This document shows, piece after piece, positions 37,601 to 48,647 of a stretch of 64,000 nucleotides of DNA. The position numbers and the translations under genes are program-made. The stretch is taken from positions 83,741,001 through 83,805,000 of the forward strand of contig JAJNNQ010000075.1 of NCBI GenBank assembly GCA_027886175.1, written 5' to 3'. The DNA comes from Phylloscopus collybita. Lineage: Eukaryota; Chordata; Aves; Passeriformes; Phylloscopidae. Position 1 is the first letter of the stretch; each line of letters begins with the position of its first letter. The notes under the pieces were generated by a model. It was not told where the DNA came from, made no database searches, and saw only the letters and a list, made by a program, of their open reading frames with translations.

Positions 37601-38061
37601 ATCACAACGTTTTTTTTCTGTGCCTTCCTTCTCCCTGGGGGCTTTTGAACTTGCTAGACAATTTCAAATGAGAGTCTCACGGATAACTAATTTTCTTCAA
37701 GCCGGAAAATCAGTGGCCAGGAAAGGAAGAGGAACTGAAATTACTGCCCCCACTGAGGGAATGGTAGGTACAAGTCAGCTGTTGTCCCTTCTGTTTAACA
37801 GGAGTTGCCCAGTCGAATGGCACACATCTATGCTCTCCCCTGGCTCTAGCAGAGACTGTCCTTGCCTGGACAGCCACTATGGTGAATGTGAGAAGAACAG
37901 GACCTTTTGGAGGAGGAAGGAATCAAACAGCTGAGATGGTGAAGGACACTAAAAATTATAAATCTGTGAGAAGACAGGCATAACTAATTCTGTTGCTCAC
38001 AGGAAATATTGTGGCAAGGGTGGACTTCACATTAGTGAATTGTGGAAACCAGCATGTCTTC
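34680..38061. other. Non-coding stretch with a possible conserved block
   Basis: No gene recognised. Segment 36780-37030 has non-repetitive, motif-rich sequence (AGCAATTTCTTGAGCCTCGC, TTTATTGGCTGTGGAGCTGC) suggestive of conserved noncoding DNA, and segment 36340-36450 is rich in TTAAAT/TAATTT cores. An A13 run lies near 36632-36644. Frames at 37329-37934 have no recognisable domain. Confidence 0.45.
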
Positions 38062-38113
38062 TTCATGCTTTGTGGAAATACTCCTGTATTTCATGCTTCG
38101 TGGAAATACTCCT
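38062..38113. repeat. Short tandem duplication, 28-bp period
   Basis: The 24-bp unit at 38062-38085 (containing GTGGAAATACTCCT) recurs at 38090-38113 with one mismatch, giving a period of 28 bp. This is a recent-looking local duplication. Confidence 0.9.
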
Positions 38114-39754
38114 CCCTTCAAGGCTGTGACAACCTAGCCCATATCTGCCACTTTCCTAGTAATTTCTGACGGTAACCTTACATAGGAGTATGGACAATAC
38201 CAGGCAGAGCAGTTGTGCTTCCTGTGGCTACATTCTCTCAAGAGAATGTAAAAAACCCCCTGTTTTTTAAAAGACTTTCCCTAGAGCTTTGTATTTCTGT
38301 GCATCTACTCTCTAGAGTACACCTTTGCTTTTCAGTTCTGGTCGTTGTGTCATATTAGTTGCATCATTTCTGCAGTACTTATCTAGTTTAGGCAAAATGA
38401 CTGACAGCTGTCTGTATCTGCCTGTGCTGGCACTTGTTAATTCAGAGAGCCAGGCCCTCCAGCACTGTACACCTGCAAACAATAAATTGTCACCATCACA
38501 GTGTAATTTTATTTTTTAGCATGTTTTAAAATATGTAATAGTATTTGTATGGCTCATAAAATTAAAGTACATAATACTGTCATCATGTAGGGGTCAAATG
38601 ATCAGTATTGTGTTAGCGTTGCCTTTTTTACACTCTACCATTTTACATTATTCATTTGAAAACTTTCTTCAACAGATGTAGCATGTGTTATGGTCTGATG
38701 GCTGCCAAACTCCAGCTGCAGGCTTCTTGAGGCCAAGAACCTCTTCTGAAACTCTTTGTCATTTTGAGTTCAGACGTATATTTGAGGACATTTCTCCAGT
38801 CTTTAAAGGTCTTCAGGGACAAAATCCATAAAGTTAGTAAAGGGTAATCACACCCAAAGAGAGACTTTGAAGTCTGAAAATGTCTCAGTGCAATTCTGTC
38901 CCAGTCCTATTTTTAAAAGAATTAAGTAATTTTAGAATTGCTTGTTCCCTTCTGTCAGGATGTCAATCTTGTGATCCATACCACTTTTGTCTCTGTTTGA
39001 ATTTTCTCCATTTTGTTAAAATTCCTTTCTCAGTCTTTCCTTGTGCTCCATTCCTCATTGTTTTTCAGGAGTGCTTAATTCCTGTTCAGAAGTGGGATGC
39101 AAACTCTGCTAGCTATGACTGAGTCTTTTTAGTTGCTGGGAACAGCAACTAAACAGAAAGTTTTGGACTTCAAGACAGTCCTAAATCACCCCAAGCAGCT
39201 TTTTCTTTCTATGGGAGTTTAGCTGAGACCCATAAATATTTACTCATCAGCCAGGTTTCTTTTGTTTGTCCTGCCATCTCTTCTTGGTCCTGGCAACACA
39301 GCAAGTGACAGCTTGAAAAGTTTGGAATGTAAAAAAAAAGCTAAGTGGAAACAGGACGGAAACAGACAGAGCCAAGAGAGAGTTTGTTTTCTGCTGAGAG
39401 GTAGGAGCAAGACTCACTGCGGTCAAAGAAAGTAATTTGGCTTCCAGAACATTCTTCTGGATACCTGCTTGAACGAAGACAGCAGAATGACAGATATAAG
39501 TGACAGTTCTTTCCTACCCAGAGGGAAAATACAGAGAGATGAACTAAAATAGTCAGCAAAGGCTTTTGTGCAAGTCAATTTATATATATGCTAAAGCAAC
39601 ATCAGACCAGGGATGTATCAGGTTAAGACTCCAGCTGGTCTACAGATGGAGTGAGAAGAATTAGAGAAATGTCCCATCACAAAGGATTGAAAGAAAATCT
39701 TGAGAGTAGTTAGTATGAAAATGCTGAACTTTCAATAGTGTATTAACTATTAAT
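38114..39754. other. Non-coding stretch, nothing recognised
   Basis: Short frames at 38325-38519, 38880-39122 (plus) and 39341-39559 (minus) lack recognisable content. No repeat family was identified. Confidence 0.5.
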
Positions 39755-39920
39755 AGGAACTGCCATGCTGGCTCAAACCAGAATTTCTTCTTGCTAATGT
39801 GTTCTTGCAAAACACCCTATTGCCTGTCAGAGGCAAATAATGAAAGCTTGGGAAAAGAGCAAAGGAACAAGACGAGCCTAGAAGTGATCCTTCCCAATGT
39901 CCACAATGAGTCAGGTGTGC
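39755..39920. repeat. Probable ancient sauropsid interspersed repeat
   Basis: The opening phrase AGGAACTGCCATGCTGGCTC and the later AAGTGATCCTTCCCAATGTC resemble, in the same order, an old dispersed repeat common in turtles and crocodilians ('...gccatactgggtcagacca...' and '...aagtgatccatccc...'). Divergence is high and the middle does not align by eye. The assignment rests on memory of the pattern, and the class (DNA transposon, LINE tail or SINE) is not determined. Confidence 0.4.
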
Positions 39921-41936
39921 AGTGGCTGAATTTTTCAGAGACTTTGTTTCAGCACTTACGTATGGAGTTGTATTTCTATATCTCTGTGAGATTAATGAAA
40001 AAAAATTGACATAATTATTTGTAGCCAAGATCTTTGAGCAGGGAAAACAGATGTAGGAGCATCTCATGTAAAAGAAGGTATATATATATTTTTTTTTTTT
40101 TTGTCTGATTGTTACGTCATTAAAGCCAATACTACATAATATCCATATCTTGAAGAACGTTGCACACACACAACAAATGTTGAATATCAGCTGCTGCTTT
40201 TCTTCTTTTTAATTTTTCGGGGGGCTTGTTTTTGGGGTTTTTGTTGATTTTTTTGTTGTTATTTTAAGTGTAGAGCACCCTAAGTTATTCTGCATCTCAA
40301 TGAAGCACAGAATGGTATGATTCAGTTCTACCTCTCACTAGTTCTAAAAGCAATATTCTCTCATCAGTGAAACACTCCTGCTTATGCTAAAGTCAAAGTG
40401 GTGTCTCAGCACATTTTAGCTTTGGGGTTTTAAGTGGGAGCTAGGTCTGGCTTCGTGCTAAATTTTTGTTAGATTTGGACAAGACAGAATTGTTTGACAC
40501 TGGAATTGCTTGGACAGCAGAAGTAAGAAATAGTCCTGAGTTTGTTGCTGAAAAAGGGAACATGTTCAGGTCACAAGAAAAAAAACTTTTTTCCTTCTCT
40601 GGTTCTCCTGTTTTTCTGGGAAAATTTAGTGCTCTAATTGTGTAATTTGTCATTTTGTGATGATTTCCTATGATTTTTAGCTGTCATTAAATGACTGAAA
40701 TGCTGAATGAATAGAATGTTTATGTGAAATATTAATGTTTTTATTGGCTCATCAGGTCTTGTCAGGCAGATGTATTTCTGCCTTTACCCATTACATTTTG
40801 AGTAATCCTATTGGAAGTCTTACCATTATTAGAACCTTAAAAAAAAGAAAAAGAAGCTAATTACAATATATTTGTAAAGAGTTAGTACACCACCGTAATT
40901 TGGCTTTATTATTTATAAAATCTAAATAATTTTTCTCTTTCTCATAATTTTATTGAAACTAAACTCGGGTTTAGCTATTGGCTTTTTTTTTTCTTCCAGG
41001 AGACACGAAGGAAATGCTACTATGTTTGCTTCATTCCATCTTGTTCGTTAACTTTCTTCATAATTAAAAGGTGGTTATTCATGGGTAGCAGTTTACAGAA
41101 CACTTTTCCTTGTTGATGTCTTTTTATTGATTCCTTCTAAAAGAGTACAGATCAACAAAAATGCTTGTGAGTTACTTTCATAAAGCAGGTGTGTCAGGAG
41201 CATAGTTTGAGCTTTCATTTCAAGAAATTTACAGTTTAATTACAACACACTGAACTCTCTCAGTTGTTGGTTGGTATTTTTTTCCTGAGAAAAGACAAAA
41301 AGGCTTTGTAATCTTGCACTGCTGCGTTCAGGGTTTAGATCTCACCTTGTAAAAGTTTTTATTGCAGCCTCCTCCTCCACTTGTGCCATGAAACAGTGAA
41401 TCACTCCTTCATGTCTCTAAGTACAACTGCAGCTCTCATGTTTTATCCTGACACCTCCTAGATGAGCTTTCCATACCAGGGAAGGGGAGGACATTTGATG
41501 CTTCTAATATTATTCTGACATCTCCCCTTCTCAGAGGAGTCAACCTTGCTGGCTGCCTTGGCTGTGAATCCCAGCATGAGACCACATTCAGGGTGATTAA
41601 TGTGTGCAGGGGCTCAAATCACCCCTGGGCTCCTTCCAGGGCATTCGTTCTCAGGGCATAGCGTTTCATGTGTTCAGCTGTAGGATGACCTGGGCAGAGG
41701 CCCAGTGGTGCTGATAATTTTCCATGCTTTGTATGAGTATCCAAAGAAACTAGTCCAAAGCGACTGACAGTGGCCTCCCTGGCTGCTGCTAATGATCTTC
41801 AGTAGCTGAAGACTTCCTTCCTTGTGTGGCCCTCACACCTTACTGTGTAAATAGGTAATCTGTAATTGTGGCTGTGGAGACAGAAAATGTTAGCTCTTCT
41901 TCCTTAGAGAATAATAGCGTCTCTCCTCTCCTGGTT
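39921..41936. other. Non-coding stretch with T/G-rich tract
   Basis: Includes a T13 run near 40090-40102 and a T/G-rich patch with a G6 run at about 40205-40262. A textbook acceptor (T10 then CTTCCAG at about 40983-40999) precedes only 17 open codons and has no matching donor. No gene recognised. Confidence 0.45.
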
Positions 41937-42074
41937 TTTTTTTTTTGGTTGTGTTTGTTTGTTTGTTTGTTTGTTTGTTTGTTTGTTTGTTTGTTTTGGT
42001 GTGGTTTGTTTGTTTGGGGGTGGGGGTGGGAAGGCTATGGGATTTTTGTTTTTTGGAGGGGTGGGAGCTGGGGG
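41937..42074 (+). repeat. (TTTG)n microsatellite with G-rich flank
   Basis: About eleven TTTG units at 41953-41996. They are followed by GGTTTGTTTG and a G-rich stretch with GGGGGTGGGGGTGGG at about 42016-42030, and GGAGGGGTGGGAG later. The Cys/Leu/Phe/Val-rich plus frames and the Lys/Thr/Asn/Gln minus frame at 41868-42267 are translations of this repeat. Confidence 0.95.
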
Positions 42075-45000
42075 GCACATCATATTTTTCCAGAATGTTT
42101 TTGGGTTTTTTTCCTCAAACAGCTCATTGAATGATGCTATTACAGGAGTTGTTCAGCAGCTTTACAATAGCTTTCCCCTTGTTGCTCTGCTGTGTTTTAC
42201 TTTGGCTAAATACAAAAAATCTAATTTAATTTTTTTTCCTCTCCTTCCTTTTAGTATTTATATGTGAGAGCCAATACTGTAGTTAAAACGTTTTTTCGTT
42301 TAATAACCTGTCTGTTTTAAGAAAAAGTACTAAATTTCATTTGAAGAACATTTCTGCAATTACATAATAGTCATCCTGAATAATGTGGACACAATTGTGC
42401 CCATAGGATGAGGACATGACTGAGAGAGATTTCCCTTGTTACTTTGCACGTGGCTGTATAAATTACCTTAATAACAGGGCAATGCACACCAAGAGAAATG
42501 CACAATGAGAAGGTATCTTATCCAAAGCAAATAGTTGCTGTATATTCCTCAGCAGATGAAAAAGAGGCAAATGTATAATGACATGCAGGAGAAGGCATGA
42601 GGGAATATCTTGTTCCCTAAAATACTAACTTTAGCTTAGACAGGGTCTGCATGGATAAATAAGCTTTTCTGAGGCAAGCTAGTATAGCTGGAAGCAGTAG
42701 CAAAGATTTTGGTCTAGTTTCAAGGTTTCTTCTTACTGCCCTGTGCTGTAGGTACAAAAATCATGGTTGCAGGTAGTAATTGAGCCTTGAAACTCCAAAT
42801 ACACTGTTTGTGATGTCTAGAAGAAAATCTGGTCCCAAAAATCTCCATAAAAATCATGGTTAGTCTTGGAAATTCATTGGTATAGCATACTTCTCCAGGC
42901 AGATGAACCATAGAGCACCTGGGTGGTGCTGAAGGATGTGCTGCCCCCTCCAAGCAGCCAGGGAGCATTTTGAGTGCTCACAGTTGTCTCTGGTACCTGT
43001 GCCAGAGTGTGATTTTAGTGCCTGAGAGAAACCAGTAAAGGTCTTGCAATTACCTGAAGTGATGAGACCAATGGAAGAAAAAGGCGAGTCCCTTGATTTC
43101 CTGACTCCAATTGTAGGTAGATAGATGAACTGAGACTGTGTTGGAAAATGGCATGTACATCATTCATGTACACAAACTCATTCCCAAATATGAAAGGGTG
43201 CCTCTGGTTTCCCATTTTCCTTCAGTGCTATACCCTGTCTTAATTTCGATAAAGATGAACTCTTCCTAAAAGCAGCTCTAAAGATCACTGATGTTACACA
43301 TAATATATTTTTTAGATTTTTTTTCTCTACACCATGCCCAGGCATAGAAATGGCAGTTAATCCCTTGCTTGAGATATATCTTGAAAAGGGAAATTGGAAA
43401 ATGTTGCTCTGTTTCTGGACAGACATTTGCATTTAGCTGAATTCTGAATTCCTCAGGCTCTCTCAGCTTCCGTAGGCTTACTTTCAGCAAAACCAGGGAC
43501 ATGGTGAACATTCCCAGGAAAGCAGAAAGCTGCCTGCATTTCTGTCCCCCAAGGAAAAGCACCCCACAGCTACAATTTGTGGCCCAGAGAGCCCATGGGA
43601 AAACTCTGCAGGAAGATGTTTCATGTAGAGCCAGATGCTTCTAACCCTTAAGCAAGTGGCCTTTGATTTTACTGAGAGTGTTGTGATTTTACACAATCAG
43701 CTTCGGAGAGCATAACTTTTATCGAAAAAAATAGGGGGAGGTACACCATAGAATGCTCACCACAAAACAACTTGCACAGAACTAGCAGCATTGCAATATC
43801 AGATGTAGAATCCTTATCTCTGATAAGAGTAAACTTTTCTCAGTCCAGTTTATTGGAGTAGATTTGAACCTTCAGTATGTGTTTTGGGGTTTTTTAAGTT
43901 CTCTTTCAAGGAAGGTGAAGCTAACATAGGTAATATATCACAATCATTCGCTAGACTTGGATATCCACAGAGTAAAAATTTAAAAATTAGGGAAACAGAG
44001 CATACACGGTAGGAAAAGCCAGAAAAAACAGATGTTAACTTTTTACCTATTTAGCTTTTTCTGTCTTTAAAAGACAGACTGCCTGCAAATTTTGAAGGTC
44101 CATAGGAAAGTTTATATACATTTTTGTGAGTGCGGGAGGACAAGTCTGTACTTGGACCAACTGAGGTATGGCAATGTGTGCAGAAAATGCAGAAACAAAC
44201 ACAAAGACTTATTAATGAGCATACAGTATTTAAAAAGACCTCTCATTTCCTCATATAACTTTGGTCCTGCTAAGTTTGGTCCTGCTTCTACAGGTGTTTG
44301 AATAAAAAATATTCTCACTAAATTCAAGGTAGCCTGTTGAATACTGACAATATGTTAGACTAGCATTTTCTTTGTTTTGCCATTTTAGTGCTAAGTTAGC
44401 AAATGAGTTCTTAAATTACTTCTTATTCAGAAATAGGCACATCATTGCAAGTTGCCTTATGAGAGCCAACCAATTTTTAAGTGTTAAAAGATTAGCTAGG
44501 TTTTAGTAAAAGACTGTGGCCATTAATACTGACATATTTCAAGCCAGTTTAAAGAGCAATTGCTTTAATAGGGCATATTCTAGAGAAAAAAGCTTTTCTT
44601 GTAAATCACAGAAATTCCAACCAGCAAATAAGTATTTTCAGTAACTGTTTACTGTAAATACTGCCTTAAACTTTGTGCATTGATGCACGTTGAACTTAAG
44701 AATATTTTCACATGTGAAGTAGTTCCCACTTGAGTTCTTGGGATTATTCATAATTGTCAAACTATTCAGGTGACATTACTTACAGGATCAGGACCTTTGC
44801 CGATTTTTTTTTTACCCCTGGCTCTTTCTATTCTATTGTGTTTTCTCATTCTTTCATCTTCGTCTTTATAATGCTCGAAAATGAACATTTCTATTGTCTT
44901 CATTTTAGGAACATCACTTTGTGTGTGTAAGAAGTAATTTGTGCATATTATTTTGCCTTGATTTTTTTAACTTTCTGGAGATGGGGAATCCTTTCCACAA

Positions 45001-45240
45001 ACGTAGTGTGCTATTCTGAAGCCAGTAAAGATTGAACCAAACGATCTATGAAAAGTACAGTTTTTGTGCGATTTTTAAAATATTTTTCTACCTTTAGGTA
45101 ATTTAAATATTTTTAATTAAAGGCCTTCATAAACAGGTACAGTGTTACCAGTGTTTAATTTAGGTAATATTTCCATATAAAAAGGTTTCCTTTAATTAAG
45201 CACTCTAAGTATAAATCAATTATTGTGTTTCATATGAAAA
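42075..45240. other. Non-coding stretch, nothing firm recognised
   Basis: Frames at 42720-42968, 43015-43215, 43178-43432 and 43278-43562 (minus) overlap one another in different frames without domains. The plus frame 44092-44301 has CxC...CxxC cysteines near its start, but nothing else supports a zinc-binding protein. A small tandem repeat of TTTGGTCCTGCT lies at about 44260-44287. Confidence 0.45.
42750..42791 (-). other. 14-codon segment resembling 31693-31734
   Basis: The minus frame here reads FKAQLLPATMIFVP and is the partner of the plus-strand segment at 31693-31734. The two lie on opposite strands about 11 kb apart. No domain or element boundary was found in the flanking sequence. 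Confidence 0.25.
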
Positions 45241-45744
45241 TAGAGTACTGTGTCCAGTTCTGAGTTCCTCAGTACAAGGAAGATGAGGAACTACTGGAGA
45301 GGGTCCAGCAGAGGCCACAAAGATGATGAGGGGCCTGAAGCATCACTTCTGTGAGGAGAGATTCAGGGAGCTGAGCCTGTTTAGACTGGAGAAGGAAAGA
45401 CTGAGAGGGGATCTCATCAATACAAATAAATATCTCAAAGGCAGGTGCCAAGAGTATGGTGCCAAACTCATGGTGTCCAGCAATAGGATGAGGAGCAATA
45501 GCCATAAACTAAACCACAAGAAATTCCACCTCAACATGAGGAAAAATTTCTTTATGTCGAGGGTCCAGAGCACTGGAACAGGCTGCCCAGGAAGGCTGTG
45601 GAGTCTGACTCTCTTGAGACATTCCAAACCCACCTGGACATGTCCCTGTATCACCTGCTCAAGGTGACCCTGCCTTGGCAGGGGGGCTGAACTGGATGAT
45701 CTCCAGAGGTTCCTTTTAACCCGAACAATTCTGTGATTCTGTGA
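45241..45744 (+). mobile_element. CR1 LINE 3' end, about 500 bp, with complete tail
   Basis: This is the clearest plus-strand CR1. It opens at TAGAGTACTGTGTCCAGTTC within the reverse-transcriptase C-terminal coding region. It continues through GAGAGGGTCCAGCAGAGGCC, and the plus frame from 45323 includes RLEKERLRGDLI, the typical end of the CR1 catalytic protein. It then passes through the 3' untranslated part (GGAACAGGCTGCCCAGGAAG, GGATGATCTCCAGAGGTTCC). It ends with ATTCTGTGATTCTGTGA, the short terminal repeats by which CR1 recognises its own 3' end. It is 5'-truncated at about 45241 and cannot encode a functional protein. The opposite-strand frames 45269-45505 and 45343-45747 are shadows of it. 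Confidence 0.97.
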
Positions 45745-48592
45745 CATAAAAATGTTCCTCTATATATGACTGTAGTACAGCAGATACAAGTGATGTGTAG
45801 TTCAAAGTGCATGTAACTAAAAGCACTAAAACATTTCCAGGAACATGTGCAATTTTATCATTGTCAGAAATGTAGAAGTTGGGGTTTTTTTTCTCAATTC
45901 TATTAGTAGCTAAAATTATTCTGTTTGTTTTAGTTTCAGTAGCCAAATTTTTTCCTTGCATCTGTCTTACTACTGTAGGGATTTTGAATGCCTTATTGAA
46001 TTTTAAACTCTTGTGATGAATGAAATACAGAATCAGACTGTTCAGCTCTGTGGAAGCTAATGGCTGCTGCTGTTATTGCATCAATTAAAAAGAACAAGTA
46101 AGAAAGAAGTAGGTTTTGGAACCGTCTGTTCTATGGTAGTTCACACAGCCAAACAGAAATCTGAGAACAAGACCTGAAGGAAAACAAAGAGCTTTACAGT
46201 ATTTTTTTTTTTTTCTTTTCAGGAAAACACACAGAAGCTAATTTTAGCTTCTTGATCAAATTGACCCAGTCTTTAACCCTGGCAAACGTTACCACAACAC
46301 ACTTCCAATAGACAATAGTTTGCATACCAGCATCACACTGGAAACAGATGTGCATGCAGGACTGGCTTTTTCTGGGAGACTCTCTGAGAATTCCACTAGA
46401 GTGAAAGTCTGAAAGTGCTTTTTTCCTAACTGGGTCTTCTTTCAAACTCAGACTGGGATCTCTTCAGAGTCACTTGCACTTTTTAAAAACTTATTATGTC
46501 CCAGCTATGTTTCGAACAGGCTTTCAAAATATTATTCACTTTGAGAAAAGTTGCTTGGCATGAAGCCTGATTATTTTCTTGGGGGGAAAAATTGTTAACA
46601 GCTGAGCTATTCATGGGCGATGGTTGTGCAGTTAGTATATCAAAATGTTTGGAATGTGAACAATTACCTCTTTTAGTTTCTCACAAAGTCTCTTAGCATC
46701 TATAAAGTCTGATTTTTGGTTTTTTGTTTTTTTTGTTTTTTTTTTTTTTTTTTTTTTTTGTTTTTTTTTTTTTTTTCCAAAAATATGTTGATCTTTTCCT
46801 CCTGCATCTGTTCCATATTCACCCTTCTTTCCTGCCTGCTGCCCCATCCATTTTCCTGGTTTGATCACCAAGCTTTCCCTTCTACTATAGCTGTTACTAA
46901 GGTCATCACCATGATCCACTGCCTTATGACTACTTGGCTCTAAAGTTTGGCTCTAGCAGGGGCAAACACACATTTTTGAAAAATAGTGCTTTACTTGGAA
47001 AGGCCCTTCTCATTCAGATTTTTTATTTTTCTATAAATTGCAGAATCTTTTATTTTGAAAGTATTCAGTCTGAATTATTCCTGCATAACCTGCATAATCT
47101 CTTAAATTTCAGAGACAGCAAGCTAAGAGCTTTATTTTTTTTTCAGAGGGTAGAGGAATAAATTACTTTGAAGAATGATAAGATAACACATGCTGTACCA
47201 TTATATCTGATGGGCCACATCCTGAACATGCAGATAACTTTGTTCAGATCACTATTCTAGTCAGTCAGCCTAATTTATTATTTGTTTCACAGTAGTATTG
47301 GGAAGCCATTCATGGAGAATTCCATTACCTGCACTGTTAAACTAAGTACAAAAGGACAAAACATTCAAGAAAACTTTCAAGCACAGAATAGAAACACAAG
47401 TAGATGCAGACAAATAATGAATGAAGGAGACAAGAACAGAGTTGCAGCTTCAAGACAATCATCGAAAGTATTTGTAACATGTCTGCAGAAAAGGGATTTT
47501 CCTGGATGGTCACAAAATGCTCTCTTCATTCACTGTGATCAAAGTGGGAAAAAAAAGGAAAGTTCTCGAGCAGTTTGATCTGAACATTATTTCTTTTTCC
47601 ATTCTTTGTTGGTGAAATGGAACCCAAGAGTCTTGTATTTTTATTTATGCTAACCTGGTTTGCATCTCTGCCTGCACTCAAGCATATAATTTAAATTTTT
47701 AAGTCACAGGTACTTTTTATTTCTGGCACTGTTGCATTTTGTGTAGAACAGTTACATGCTAGCACATGTGCATGAAGTATTTTTTTTCAAAGCCACTATT
47801 ATCTACTGCAGCTGTTAATGACCTGTATGACTATATGATAGCACTAAGCCTGGTTCTCTGGGGCATAAAGGGAGGCTCTTAATTCCACCTTAAGTTTTGT
47901 TAATGTCAACAGAATAGCAGAAAATATGTTTCAAGTTTAACTATTCATTCAATATGGTCTGCAAATAGTTTGTGAGGAGTTTAGGCTTCATGTAGGTGTT
48001 ATGCAAGGGATATTTGCTCGAAGCAACTGATAAAGCTCTGCCTTGGGTGTTGATGGTGCAGCTCCTAACCAATAAAGCTGCACAGGTTACAATACCTGGA
48101 CTGGAAGTAGTTGGAGGGGTACCAGGGTACTCTAGCTATTTAAATATACTTTTCAATGTGAACACTTAGGACTAATTCTGAGCCTTTCAACACCTGAATT
48201 TTGGGGAAAGCACGACAACCTAAATTAATTTGATAATCAATTAATTTGATAGTGTGTTCTGATGCTGGCTATGTTAATTTTGTCTGTTAGTTACTACAAA
48301 GTCATCCTTCTTTGTGATTGGAGATTAGTCTGTTGTAAAACATGGGAAAAAAGTAGCACTGAATATAATCACTATTAAACATAAAATTGATCCAGCAATG
48401 CCATGGTTAAGAACCAGAAATGTATACAAATTTCAGAGGTTCAGGTTCAGGAAAGCTGTATAGAGCAGTCATTTAATTTAGGAAAACCATGGGAATTGAC
48501 AGCATTAAAATGCTACATCTTGACAAATAAATTATGTTATTTCCAAGTATGTCTTAATTTCTCTCTTACATATAGAGTGACTGATTGTTAGA
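45745..48592. other. Non-coding stretch with long T tracts
   Basis: Holds the interrupted T tract listed separately at 46736-46776, a T13 tract near 46202-46214, and a 13-bp direct repeat, AATTAATTTGATA, at 48223-48235 and 48239-48251. Frames at 46632-46943 are products of the T tract. The 98-residue plus frame at 47282-47578 has no recognisable domain. Confidence 0.5.
46736..46776. repeat. Interrupted poly(T), T24-G-T16
   Basis: Twenty-four T, one G at 46760, then sixteen T, preceded by further T/G-rich sequence from 46713. It accounts for the Phe-rich plus frame and Lys-rich minus frame across it. Confidence 0.95.
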
Positions 48593-48636
48593 TTTGGTTC
48601 TTTCCAATAGAACCAAAGTTTGGTTCTATTGGAAAG
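48593..48636. repeat. Three-armed palindrome (long hairpin)
   Basis: The 18-bp arm CTTTCCAATAGAACCAAA at 48600-48617 is repeated exactly in inverted orientation at 48619-48636 with one intervening base (48618). In addition TTTGGTTCT at 48593-48601 pairs with AGAACCAAA at 48609-48617 and recurs directly at 48619-48627. The sequence can therefore fold as two alternative hairpins. A T9 run follows at about 48639-48647. The pattern fits an inverted duplication made by template switching during replication. Confidence 0.9.
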
Positions 48637-48647
48637 TCTTTTTTTTT

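Noticed and set aside
40983..41052. Strong 3' splice site followed by a short open frame
   Set aside because: The frame closes after 17 codons, no donor follows at exon distance, and the peptide is not recognisable. It could only be a terminal exon, which nothing else supports.
41868..42267. Cys/Leu/Phe/Val-rich plus frames
   Set aside because: Direct translation of the (TTTG)n microsatellite.
44092..44301. Frame with CxC and CxxC cysteines resembling a zinc ribbon
   Set aside because: Only the cysteine spacing is suggestive. No family signature, and an equally long frame exists on the opposite strand.
45343..45747. 134-residue minus-strand frame
   Set aside because: Antisense shadow of the plus-strand CR1 3' end.
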